Shown here: piece after piece, positions 16,117 through 22,848 of the stretch
Layout of the letters: every line of letters starts with the position of its first letter
How positions within the stretch are numbered: position 1 is the stretch's first letter
Source: Microthrixaceae bacterium
GTDB lineage: Bacteria > Actinomycetota > Acidimicrobiia > Acidimicrobiales > Microtrichaceae
Direction of reading: 5' to 3'
Length of the DNA: 64,000 nt
Assembly: GCA_023957995.1 (NCBI GenBank)
Contig: JAMLGK010000004.1
Coordinates: forward strand, 1 to 64,000
Translations under genes and position numbers: made by a program
Notes under the pieces: model-generated
Seen by the model: the letters and a program-made list of their open reading frames with translations, nothing else
What the model was told of the DNA's origin: nothing
The model's database searches: none

Positions 16117-17762
16117 GTGCGGCGCAACGGTCCTGGTGGGGTTGGGGCCTCGCGGACCACGCCGTGCCAGCAGCCGAGGTGGAGGCGATGGCGCCGCTGG
16201 TTTCGCAGTCGCTCGGCTGTGAAGTGCAGCGGCGCGAGCCCGCGACCCTCGCCTCGCTGCAGCTGCGTGAACCACGGATCGCTGCACCACACTCGCTGTC
16301 GGAGATCTGCTCGGTCGAGGTGGAGGACCGCGCCGGGCACTCCTACGGCAAGTCGTTCCGCGACGTGGTGAGGGGATTCCGCGGCGAGTTCCCCAACCCA
16401 CCCGATGCGGTCGCCCGACCCCGCAACGAGGCCGAACTCGTTTCGCTGCTGGACTGGTGCGGCTCCGAGGGCATCGCTGCCATCCCCTACGGGGCGGGTT
16501 CCTCCGTGGTGGGTGGGGTGGAGTCCGGTGGTGAATGGGACGAGCAGTTCAACGGTGTCGTCTCGATCGACCTGGTCCACCTCGACCGGGTCGTCGAGGT
16601 GGACCACGAGTCACGAGCGGCCCTGATCCAGGCGGGGGCCACCGGCCCGCGCCTGGAGGATCAACTGCGCCCGCACGGACTGACCCTGCGCCACTACCCA
16701 CAGTCATTCGAGTTCTCGACGCTGGGGGGCTGGATCGCGACCCGCTCCGGCGGTCACTACGCCACCGGGCGGACCCACATCGAGGACTTCGTGGAGTCCA
16801 CCCGCATGATCACCCCGCGCGGACCCATGGAGTCCCGCCGGTTGCCCGGATCGGGAGCGGGACCGTCGCCGGACCGACTGGTCGCCGGTTCCGAGGGCAT
16901 TCTCGGGGTGATCAGCGAGGCCTGGATGCGTCTGCAGGACCGTCCGGCGCACAAGGCGACCGCAGCGATCCCCTTCGACTCCTTCGCGTCGGGCGTCGCG
17001 GCTGCGCGGCGACTGGCCCAGAGCAGCCTGTGGCCGACGAACTGCCGGCTGCTCGATCCGGGCGAGGCGGCGGCCAACGCAGGCGGAGCGGGCGAGGCGA
17101 TCCTGGTACTGGGATTCGAGTCCGCTCACGAGCCGGTCGACGCGGACATCCGCGCCGCACTCGAGATATGTGCTGACTCCGGCGGGGATGTATCCGCCGG
17201 CGCCCGGATCAGTGGTCCCCCCGGGAGCGGATCAGCCGGCGAGACCTCTGACGCACAGAGCGCCAGCGCACCGCACCCTGCTGAATCGTGGCGATCAGCA
17301 TTCCTGCGAGCGCCCTATCTCCGGGATGCGATGGTGTCCCTCGGATGCATCGCGGAGACCTTCGAGACAGCGGTCACCTGGGACCGCTTCGACGAGCTCC
17401 ATCAGGAAGTGACCAGAACGGCCGCGGATTCACTGGCCCGGGTGTGTGGAGGAGGCACCCTCACCTGCCGCTTCACCCACGTCTACCCGGACGGCGTCGC
17501 GCCGTACTTCACCGTTCTCGCACCGTCGCGCCACGGCGAACAGCTGGCCATGTGGGACGAGGTCAAAGCAGCGGTCAGTGAGGCCATCTTCGAGACCGGC
17601 GGCACGATCACCCACCACCATGCGGTCGGCCGCGACCACCGCGGTGTGTATGACCGCCAACGACCCGACCTGTTCGCCGAGGCGCTCGGTGCAGCCAAGT
17701 CGACCCTCGACCCCGACGGAATCCTCAACCCCGGGGTCCTGATCGATCCGCGCAGGCCCTGA
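16113..17762 (+). CDS. Alkyldihydroxyacetonephosphate-synthase-like FAD enzyme
   Basis: A 549-aa flavoprotein of the VAO/PCMH fold: FAD_binding_4 domain at ~85-270 with the pyrophosphate-binding AAIPYGAGSSVVGG, and a FAD-oxidase C domain to the end. The HHHAVGRDHR motif at ~501-510 corresponds to the active-site His stretch of eukaryotic alkyl-DHAP synthase (AGPS), which swaps the acyl chain of acyl-DHAP for a fatty alcohol to make ether lipids. A Gly/Ser/Ala-rich insertion (17187-17290) interrupts the C domain and is unusual. It overlaps the CrtO-like gene by 4 nt (ATGA). Ether-lipid synthesis is a likely but unproven role; other VAO-family oxidations remain possible. Confidence 0.85.
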   Translation: MSAAQRSWWGWGLADHAVPAAEVEAMAPLVSQSLGCEVQRREPATLASLQLREPRIAAPHSLSEICSVEVEDRAGHSYGKSFRDVVRGFRGEFPNPPDAVARPRNEAELVSLLDWCGSEGIAAIPYGAGSSVVGGVESGGEWDEQFNGVVSIDLVHLDRVVEVDHESRAALIQAGATGPRLEDQLRPHGLTLRHYPQSFEFSTLGGWIATRSGGHYATGRTHIEDFVESTRMITPRGPMESRRLPGSGAGPSPDRLVAGSEGILGVISEAWMRLQDRPAHKATAAIPFDSFASGVAAARRLAQSSLWPTNCRLLDPGEAAANAGGAGEAILVLGFESAHEPVDADIRAALEICADSGGDVSAGARISGPPGSGSAGETSDAQSASAPHPAESWRSAFLRAPYLRDAMVSLGCIAETFETAVTWDRFDELHQEVTRTAADSLARVCGGGTLTCRFTHVYPDGVAPYFTVLAPSRHGEQLAMWDEVKAAVSEAIFETGGTITHHHAVGRDHRGVYDRQRPDLFAEALGAAKSTLDPDGILNPGVLIDPRRP

Positions 17763-17811
17763 ACCTCCTACCGGGTCCGGGCGACCAACTCCGGAACGGA
17801 CCTCGAACCGG

Positions 17812-18639
17812 CTAGGCCCTGACCGGGCGGATCAACAACTGGCCCGAACCCGACGCCGCCAGAGCGCCCGACCGGGTCCAGACCTCGGAACGGAATCCGG
17901 CCAGGCCTCTCTGCGCCACGGGCGCGGAACCCGAACAGAGCAACCATTCCCCCAAGCCGTCGAGCCGGTGGAACTGGACCGCCAGGTCCAGGTTGGGAGC
18001 GATCCAGGTCATGGCGGAACCGCCCGGGTGGGCCCTGCTCGCAGCGGGGAACGACGGCAGGTCTGCCAGCACGAGCAGCCGACACGCCTCGAGCACGGGA
18101 TCGGTGAACGCGGGATCCGGGTCGAATCGCAACCATTGGTTCCAGACCGGCTCCCCGCCCGGGTAGGACTCCCAGTCCAGCACCGGATCCACCGGCCTGC
18201 TCTCGAAGTTGTCCCAGAACGGGAACGGCGACGGAGTGTCGCTGAGTTCGCTCATGTCCGCGTGGTCGTCGGGGTCGCCGTGAGCATGTCCCCCCGCGTG
18301 GTCGTGGACGATGTGCTCGTCCTCGACCGCGAACCACACCTGGCAATCGAGGATGTCAGCTCCCTGCTGGAGCATCCTGACCTGCAGTGCCGCGGTTCGC
18401 CGGCCGGCGCGGCGCGTCTCGACCGCCAACTCGACCGGGCCGAACTCCGCCGGCCGGAAGAACTGACAACTCAGCGACGCCGGTCGCAACCCGGGCTCGA
18501 CCTCGGCGGCGGCCGCTCGCAGCGCCAACGACGCCGCATATCCCCCCATGGGACCCCAGATCCGCCAGTCCTCCGAGAGCGTGGCGCGGTAGACCCCGTC
18601 GCTCGGGTGGACCTCGGTGTCGTGCGCCAGTGATCCCAT
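17812..18639 (-). CDS. Acyl-CoA thioesterase family protein (double hot-dog)
   Basis: A 275-aa protein with two hot-dog halves of the TesB/4HBT_3 type: the first includes WGPMGGYAASLALRAAAA and SLSCQFFRPAEFGPV, the second TWIAPNLDLAVQFHR and LAGFRSEVWTRSGALAASGS. Such enzymes hydrolyse acyl-CoA thioesters. The His/Asp-rich stretch HDHAGGHAHGDPDDHAD (~113-129) between the halves is unusual and could bind metal. It is read on the same strand 44 nt after the pilin-like genes but appears to have its own leaderless promoter, so it need not belong with them. Converges with the AGPS-like gene over 49 nt. Confidence 0.8.
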   Translation of the reverse strand: MGSLAHDTEVHPSDGVYRATLSEDWRIWGPMGGYAASLALRAAAAEVEPGLRPASLSCQFFRPAEFGPVELAVETRRAGRRTAALQVRMLQQGADILDCQVWFAVEDEHIVHDHAGGHAHGDPDDHADMSELSDTPSPFPFWDNFESRPVDPVLDWESYPGGEPVWNQWLRFDPDPAFTDPVLEACRLLVLADLPSFPAASRAHPGGSAMTWIAPNLDLAVQFHRLDGLGEWLLCSGSAPVAQRGLAGFRSEVWTRSGALAASGSGQLLIRPVRA

Positions 18640-18645
18640 CGGAGG

Positions 18646-18651
18646 ATCGTA
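18646..18651 (-). promoter_or_regulatory. Putative -10 element for a leaderless thioesterase transcript
   Basis: On the minus strand TACGAT (TANNNT) is followed by 6 nt and then the ATG at 18639, with no Shine-Dalgarno sequence. The spacing implies initiation at or beside the A of the start codon. Confidence 0.4.
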
Positions 18652-18683
18652 TTGCCCGCCTCACCCAGGTGAGGTCGCGGCGC

Positions 18684-19667
18684 TCAGGGGGCGTCGAGGT
18701 AGGCGTCCACCGCGAAGGCATCCGCAGCCCATGGAACTCCCGATGGCGCCTCGACAGAGCTGATGGTCAACCGGACCTCGATGACGGCAGTGCTGCCGGT
18801 GCGTTCGTAGCTCTTCGAGTGGATCGGGGCGGTTCCGTCCGAACCTGTGCGCGCCGTCGTGGACTTTTCGGAATGCCATCCGCTCGAGTCGCGGTACATC
18901 ACGGACACCGTCACCCGGACCTTCTCCACGGGCTCGCCCAGTTGGTCCGACACCTTCACCACGCCCGCCGCGCGCCACTTCTTGTTGCCGGAACGCAGCT
19001 CACTGCTCGCCTGTTGCCACCAGGACCGAACCATCGGCTCCGGGATGGTCGTGGATGTGGTCGAGGTGGTGCTCGTCGTGGTGGTGGTGACCGGAGCCGA
19101 GGTGGTCGTGGTGGATGCGGCCGGAATCGTCGTGGTCGTCGTGGTCACCACCGGAACCGAAGTGGTGGAGGTCGTCGCGGTCCCACACGGCACCGCGTCT
19201 GCGGGCAGAGGACCCTCGACACCGTTCGCCCACCTGGTCACGACCGCCGCACCCGAATCGTCACCGCTGGCCGGGATCACGACGGTCGCAGCGACGCTGG
19301 CCAGATCCTCTGAGCCGTCGTGGCTGCGAACCACGGCATTCAGGGCCACGAACCGGTCATCCTCTCGGCAGTTCCCCTGGGGAACCTCCTGTTCGGCGCA
19401 GTCGACCAGGACCGTCATCCCGTCCACGATCAACGAAGTGCGATCGCACTCGTTCGCTGCTCCGGAGTCCTCGCTGACGAGGAGGTGTGTCGCCGCCTCG
19501 ATGCCCGATGCGGCCGCATAGGACTCGCGGGCCTCTTCACTCGCCGAGGCCCTGACTGCGAGCCCGACCATTGCCATCGAGATGATCGCCGGCACCAGGA
19601 TCGACACGAACACCATGAAGGCCAGAACGACCACCAGTGATGCGCCTGACTGGCCACGCCCCCTCAT
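18684..19667 (-). CDS. PilX-like exported protein with Thr-rich linker
   Basis: A 327-aa protein. The N-terminus (RGRGQSGASLVVVLAFMVFVSILVPAII) is a short basic leader plus a long hydrophobic helix like PilX-type minor pilins. The middle (~60-155) contains several Cys and an Ala-rich helix; residues ~160-215 are almost only Thr/Ser with some Val/Pro (low complexity); the C-terminal ~110 residues look like a beta-sandwich domain of Ig or cadherin type (VKVSDQLGEPVEKVRVTVSVMY). Overlaps the preceding pilin-like gene by 4 nt (ATGA). Likely an extracellular pseudopilus component with a stalked adhesive or sensing domain; this is inference. Confidence 0.7.
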   Translation of the reverse strand: MRGRGQSGASLVVVLAFMVFVSILVPAIISMAMVGLAVRASASEEARESYAAASGIEAATHLLVSEDSGAANECDRTSLIVDGMTVLVDCAEQEVPQGNCREDDRFVALNAVVRSHDGSEDLASVAATVVIPASGDDSGAAVVTRWANGVEGPLPADAVPCGTATTSTTSVPVVTTTTTTIPAASTTTTSAPVTTTTTSTTSTTSTTIPEPMVRSWWQQASSELRSGNKKWRAAGVVKVSDQLGEPVEKVRVTVSVMYRDSSGWHSEKSTTARTGSDGTAPIHSKSYERTGSTAVIEVRLTISSVEAPSGVPWAADAFAVDAYLDAP

Positions 19668-20176
19668 GACCGCCGCTTTGTGATCTGCAGCGACTCGGTC
19701 GCACCCTCAGACGTTCGAACGCTGAGTTGGATGAGCTGCAGCCCTGGATCCTCGGCCGGACAGGCCGCCGATGTGGGATCGCTGAATTCGAGTGTGGCGG
19801 AATCCGATCCCGCCGCGCTCGGTTTCCAGAAGCCGATCCTTGCCGTGACCTCGCCCAACCCGGTACCACCGGGCAGATCGGTGTATCCGGCCTGGCCCCT
19901 GCAACCCGCAAGATCGATGTAGTCGGTGCTGGGATCCTGCAGGATCTCCGCTGCTGATCGCAGCAGGGTTCCCGCATTCGCACCCTCGTCGTTGCTGGCG
20001 GAGGCTCGTAGCGACACCTGCATCCCGCCGTAGGCGGCGACGACGATGCTCGTGAGGATGGCAATGGCCAGCAGCGACTCGATCAGTGTTTCACCGCCCT
20101 GACCCCGGCCGGATGATCGGGACCGACCAGCGCGGTGGTGGACGGGCGAACGGGTTGCGGGCATCGGAACCATCAC
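19664..20176 (-). CDS. Prepilin-like (type IV pilin / pseudopilin) protein
   Basis: A 170-aa protein with a prepilin N-terminal methylation motif: basic leader ending GQGG, cleavage site, then ETLIESLLAIAILTSIVVAA with the Glu at +5 relative to the cleaved Gly. The C-terminal globular part holds four Cys (GCRGQ, ACPAE). The leader of ~28 residues is long for class a pilins. Start ATG overlaps the stop of the upstream prepilin gene by 4 nt, and its stop overlaps the next, so three genes form one coupled unit. No peptidase PilD, ATPase or PilC gene is in the window, so the assembly machine must be elsewhere. Confidence 0.8.
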   Translation of the reverse strand: MMVPMPATRSPVHHRAGRSRSSGRGQGGETLIESLLAIAILTSIVVAAYGGMQVSLRASASNDEGANAGTLLRSAAEILQDPSTDYIDLAGCRGQAGYTDLPGGTGLGEVTARIGFWKPSAAGSDSATLEFSDPTSAACPAEDPGLQLIQLSVRTSEGATESLQITKRRS

Positions 20177-21516
20177 TGGTCTCCGATCGTTACCCGAGCG
20201 TTGCCCAGCGCCGCCATGCTCCGGGCGATCACCGATCCGACCCCTACCTCAGCGCTGTTGAGTACCTGGAGTTCGGCGCCCGGCAGGTGCAGCAAAGATC
20301 CCGGGCTGACCACGCGCGCATTGCCCGACACGATGACCGGGTTGGTGTTTTCGCTTGGCTGGTCGACCAGCACGCCGGCGACGTCACCGTGATCGGGTGG
20401 GGTCAGCTCGACGCGTGCGTCGCTCTGGATACGCAGGCTCGACCTGGGGTTGTGGAACAGCACACCGTCACCCTGCAATGTCCCGTGTCCCATGTTCATC
20501 CCGTCAGACAGCACGTAGGTGCCGGCCTCGAGCCAGTAGTCGCTCACAGCTCCGGCCTTGGGCGGGAAGGCCTGCGGGTACACGCCGGGACTGCAGATCC
20601 GGACCTTCCCTTCGATGGGACAGTCGGTTCTGGTGGCTAGGTCCGTGGAATCCGGAACCACGAGTTCTGCTAGCGGATCCAGGACCGCTTGCGCGAAGCC
20701 ACCCGGCATTTGATCAGCGAACCCGTCGCAGCCGGTGCAGGTGGATCCCTGCTGCATTGCGAAGGTTCGCGACACCTCCAACCTGGGGTTGCCGTTCAGC
20801 AGGATCGCCTCGGTTCCCCCGGCCGGGCGGTTGACCAGTGCGTCACCCGTCACGGCGACCTTCGAGGAGTTGGAAACGGTCAACGGACGAAGCCCTCCGA
20901 GCAGCAACAACTGACCGTCGCGGCTGACCTCGATGGGCGCCTCCCCGGGTGCGACGACGTCGCTGCGCCGCACGCCTTCGAGCGTGAACTGGGAGGAGCC
21001 TTCAGGGGTCACCTGCAGGATCACCGAACGCGGTGTGGATCCAGCTACACACTCGGATCCATCGCACTCGAAGCGCGGTGGGAGTTCCAGATCCTCGAGG
21101 ACCGCCCGCTGCGCCGGAGCCTGAGAGGTCCTGGCGGCCGCTGCGGTCTTGCTCGCGGAGCCGACGCACTCCGAGCGCAGCAGCGTGTACGGAGCGGATT
21201 CAGACCTCCGGTACTCGACCGGGAGCCGCTCTGGGTCGGTCTGGGCCAGGGTGAGCAGGTGCACGCCGCCGGCACCCTTCGCACACTCCGCCAGCAATCC
21301 GGAGGAGCCCTGCACGTCGCGAGCGAAGGTCATGGAGACCAGGTCGACCGCTACCGCCCCCTTGGTGGTCTCGCTCACCGAGTCCTTGATCGACACCACG
21401 CCACCGATGCTCAGGGCGGTTGCTCCCACACCGATGATCGCCAGGATGGCCAGCGAGACCAGCACCTCGATCAATGTGAAACCGCCGGAGGATCTGGGTC
21501 GTCCGGACGTTCTCAC
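20173..21516 (-). CDS. Large prepilin-like protein with beta-rich passenger domain
   Basis: A 447-aa protein opening with a textbook prepilin signal: short basic leader, GG, then FTLIEVLVSLAILAIIGVGA. Residues ~30-190 form a pilin-like domain with several Cys; residues ~195-447 carry repeated short strands such as VSNSSKVAVTGDALV, LLNGNPRLEVS, VIVSGNARVVSPGSLLHLPGAELQV and LGNARVTIGD, the pattern of a right-handed beta-helix seen in pilus-linked DUF7305-type proteins. It is first of the three-gene pilin operon and probably the tip or large minor pilin. Divergent from the flavin reductase gene with a 162-nt gap. Confidence 0.78.
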   Translation of the reverse strand: MRTSGRPRSSGGFTLIEVLVSLAILAIIGVGATALSIGGVVSIKDSVSETTKGAVAVDLVSMTFARDVQGSSGLLAECAKGAGGVHLLTLAQTDPERLPVEYRRSESAPYTLLRSECVGSASKTAAAARTSQAPAQRAVLEDLELPPRFECDGSECVAGSTPRSVILQVTPEGSSQFTLEGVRRSDVVAPGEAPIEVSRDGQLLLLGGLRPLTVSNSSKVAVTGDALVNRPAGGTEAILLNGNPRLEVSRTFAMQQGSTCTGCDGFADQMPGGFAQAVLDPLAELVVPDSTDLATRTDCPIEGKVRICSPGVYPQAFPPKAGAVSDYWLEAGTYVLSDGMNMGHGTLQGDGVLFHNPRSSLRIQSDARVELTPPDHGDVAGVLVDQPSENTNPVIVSGNARVVSPGSLLHLPGAELQVLNSAEVGVGSVIARSMAALGNARVTIGDQ

Positions 21517-21666
21517 CCTTAGACGCTACGAGCAGCGGCACGCACTTCCGCGGGAGCGACCTGTGACATGTGACCGGACCTGCGAGCTCGAAACTGCATC
21601 GGACACACCGATGGGGCGGGTCGCGCATTCCAGCCAACGCGACGCTCACCTTCGGTGCTCGCTGGC

Positions 21667-21672
21667 TACGGT
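21667..21672 (+). promoter_or_regulatory. Putative -10 element for a leaderless flavin reductase transcript
   Basis: TACGGT fits TANNNT and ends 6 nt before the ATG at 21679; there is no Shine-Dalgarno sequence. Confidence 0.38.
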
Positions 21673-21678
21673 GCGGCC

Positions 21679-22185
21679 ATGGATCTCGATGCCGACCTGG
21701 TGAACCGCGTGACCTGGAAGATCCCCAACGCGCTGGCGCTGGTGGGGTCCCGGTCCGCTGACGAGTACAACGCCATGACCACCAGTTGGATCACCCAGCT
21801 GTCGATGTCACCGGTGATCATCGGGGTCGGGGTCGACAACACCGCCGTGACCCATCGGCTCATCACCGAAGGCGGCGGTTTCACCGTGAACCTCTGGGAC
21901 GCGGCGGACACGAAGGTGTTCGTGAAGTTCTCCAAACCTGCGTCGTTCGAGGACGGTGCCCTGAACGGTCGTCCCGTGCGGGCCGAGGTGACGGGTGCGC
22001 CCGTGTTCGACGAGGCGATCGCATGGCTGGACTGTGAGGTGCGCCGTGCGGTCGACTTCGGGACCCACACCCTCTTCGCCGGCGAACTGGTGGCAGCGGG
22101 GATCAACGATGACGACGCGCGCGCTGCAGCGATGAGTGACACCAGGATGAAGTACGGCGGTGTGCCCCGGGGTGGCCACAAGTGA
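21679..22185 (+). CDS. Flavin reductase-like FMN-binding protein
   Basis: A 168-aa protein of the split-barrel flavin reductase family: RVTWKIPNALALVGSRSADEYNAMTTSW near the start and FTVNLWDAADTKVF, DEAIAWLDCEVRRAVDFGTHTLFAGEV-like strands follow the family order. Members bind FMN and either reduce free flavin with NAD(P)H for a partner monooxygenase or act as F420/FMN oxidoreductases. No monooxygenase is adjacent. The start at 21679 gives the family length and lies 6 nt after a -10-like hexamer; the frame is open 8 codons further up. A DUF488 gene follows 25 nt downstream and is probably co-transcribed. Confidence 0.83.
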   Translation: MDLDADLVNRVTWKIPNALALVGSRSADEYNAMTTSWITQLSMSPVIIGVGVDNTAVTHRLITEGGGFTVNLWDAADTKVFVKFSKPASFEDGALNGRPVRAEVTGAPVFDEAIAWLDCEVRRAVDFGTHTLFAGELVAAGINDDDARAAAMSDTRMKYGGVPRGGHK

Positions 22186-22210
22186 ATCGGTCGCCCAGGA
22201 GGGGCAGCCG

Positions 22211-22594
22211 ATGACCGCCCTGTCCGGGCGGGTCTGGATCCGCCGGGCCTACGACCAGCCGACCCGGAACGACGGTTACCGGATACTGGTGGACCGGCTC
22301 TGGCCGCGAGGGGTCTCCAAGGAGGATCTCGTGCTGGATGAGTGGGCCAGGGAGATCGCCCCCAGCGACGACCTACGCCGCTACTTCAACCACGACGAGG
22401 CGCGTTGGGAGAGCTTCGCGGAACGCTACGAACACGAACTCACCGACCATGGGGACAAGCTCGCAGAGCTCGTCGACAGAACCCGAGAGGGCCGGATCAC
22501 CCTCGTCTACGGCGCCCGCGACACCGAGCACAACAACGCTGTGGTGCTGGGCAATCTGATCACCCACCTCCGGGCCACGCGGGTCGGCGACTGA
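22211..22594 (+). CDS. DUF488 family protein
   Basis: A 127-aa member of DUF488 (YeaO-like): RVWIRRAYDQP near the start, YRILVDRLWPRGVSKEDL with the conserved RLWPRG, and LVYGARDTEHNNAVVL with the conserved ARD...HN. The biochemical role of this family is not settled. ATG with AGGAGGGG 7 nt upstream, which rules out the longer frame starting inside the flavin reductase gene. Probably an operon with the flavin reductase. Confidence 0.85.
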   Translation: MTALSGRVWIRRAYDQPTRNDGYRILVDRLWPRGVSKEDLVLDEWAREIAPSDDLRRYFNHDEARWESFAERYEHELTDHGDKLAELVDRTREGRITLVYGARDTEHNNAVVLGNLITHLRATRVGD

Positions 22595-22643
22595 CCCACC
22601 TGCGGGCAACGCATCGGAGGAGAAGACCCGGCACCGGGCCGTT

Positions 22644-22663
22644 ATGAGTAGGGGGGTACTCAT
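22644..22663. repeat. Inverted repeat ATGAGTA-N6-TACTCAT upstream of the LuxR-type regulator
   Basis: Perfect 7-bp arms around GGGGGG, about 190 nt before the LuxR-family gene and 50 nt after the DUF488 gene. The spaced dyad looks like a binding site for a dimeric regulator and may be an autoregulatory operator. No coding sense overlaps it. Confidence 0.5.
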
Positions 22664-22742
22664 GACAGCCGATCACGGCTCGATCAGACTTCCCCACAGG
22701 CATGACGGGAGCAGCCACTTCCGGCCGGATGCCGGTCGCGAT

Positions 22743-22781
22743 CGCCCCGGCACCACCATCGCCCCTGATGGTGCCGGGGCG
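22743..22781. terminator. Strong hairpin in the leader region of the LuxR-type regulator
   Basis: CGCCCCGGCACCA (22743-22755) pairs perfectly with TGGTGCCGGGGCG (22769-22781), a 13-bp GC-rich stem with a 13-nt loop. It may terminate the flavin reductase/DUF488 operon or act as an attenuator, as a -10-like TAGTGT follows at 22820-22825 and the gene starts at 22849. Confidence 0.5.
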
Positions 22782-22848
22782 GCGGTCGGTTCGGGCGGTC
22801 CGATGACACGGCCTCCCGGTAGTGTCTGCGAGCACATCGGGAGGGGCG

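Noticed and set aside
17763-17811. Terminator between the AGPS-like and thioesterase genes
   Set aside because: Only a 5-bp stem (TCCGG/CCGGA) can be drawn, too weak to call.
19030-19190. Frameshift suspicion in the Thr-rich region of the PilX-like gene
   Set aside because: The frame stays open through the low-complexity codons and a coherent domain follows in the same frame, so it is a stalk and not an error.
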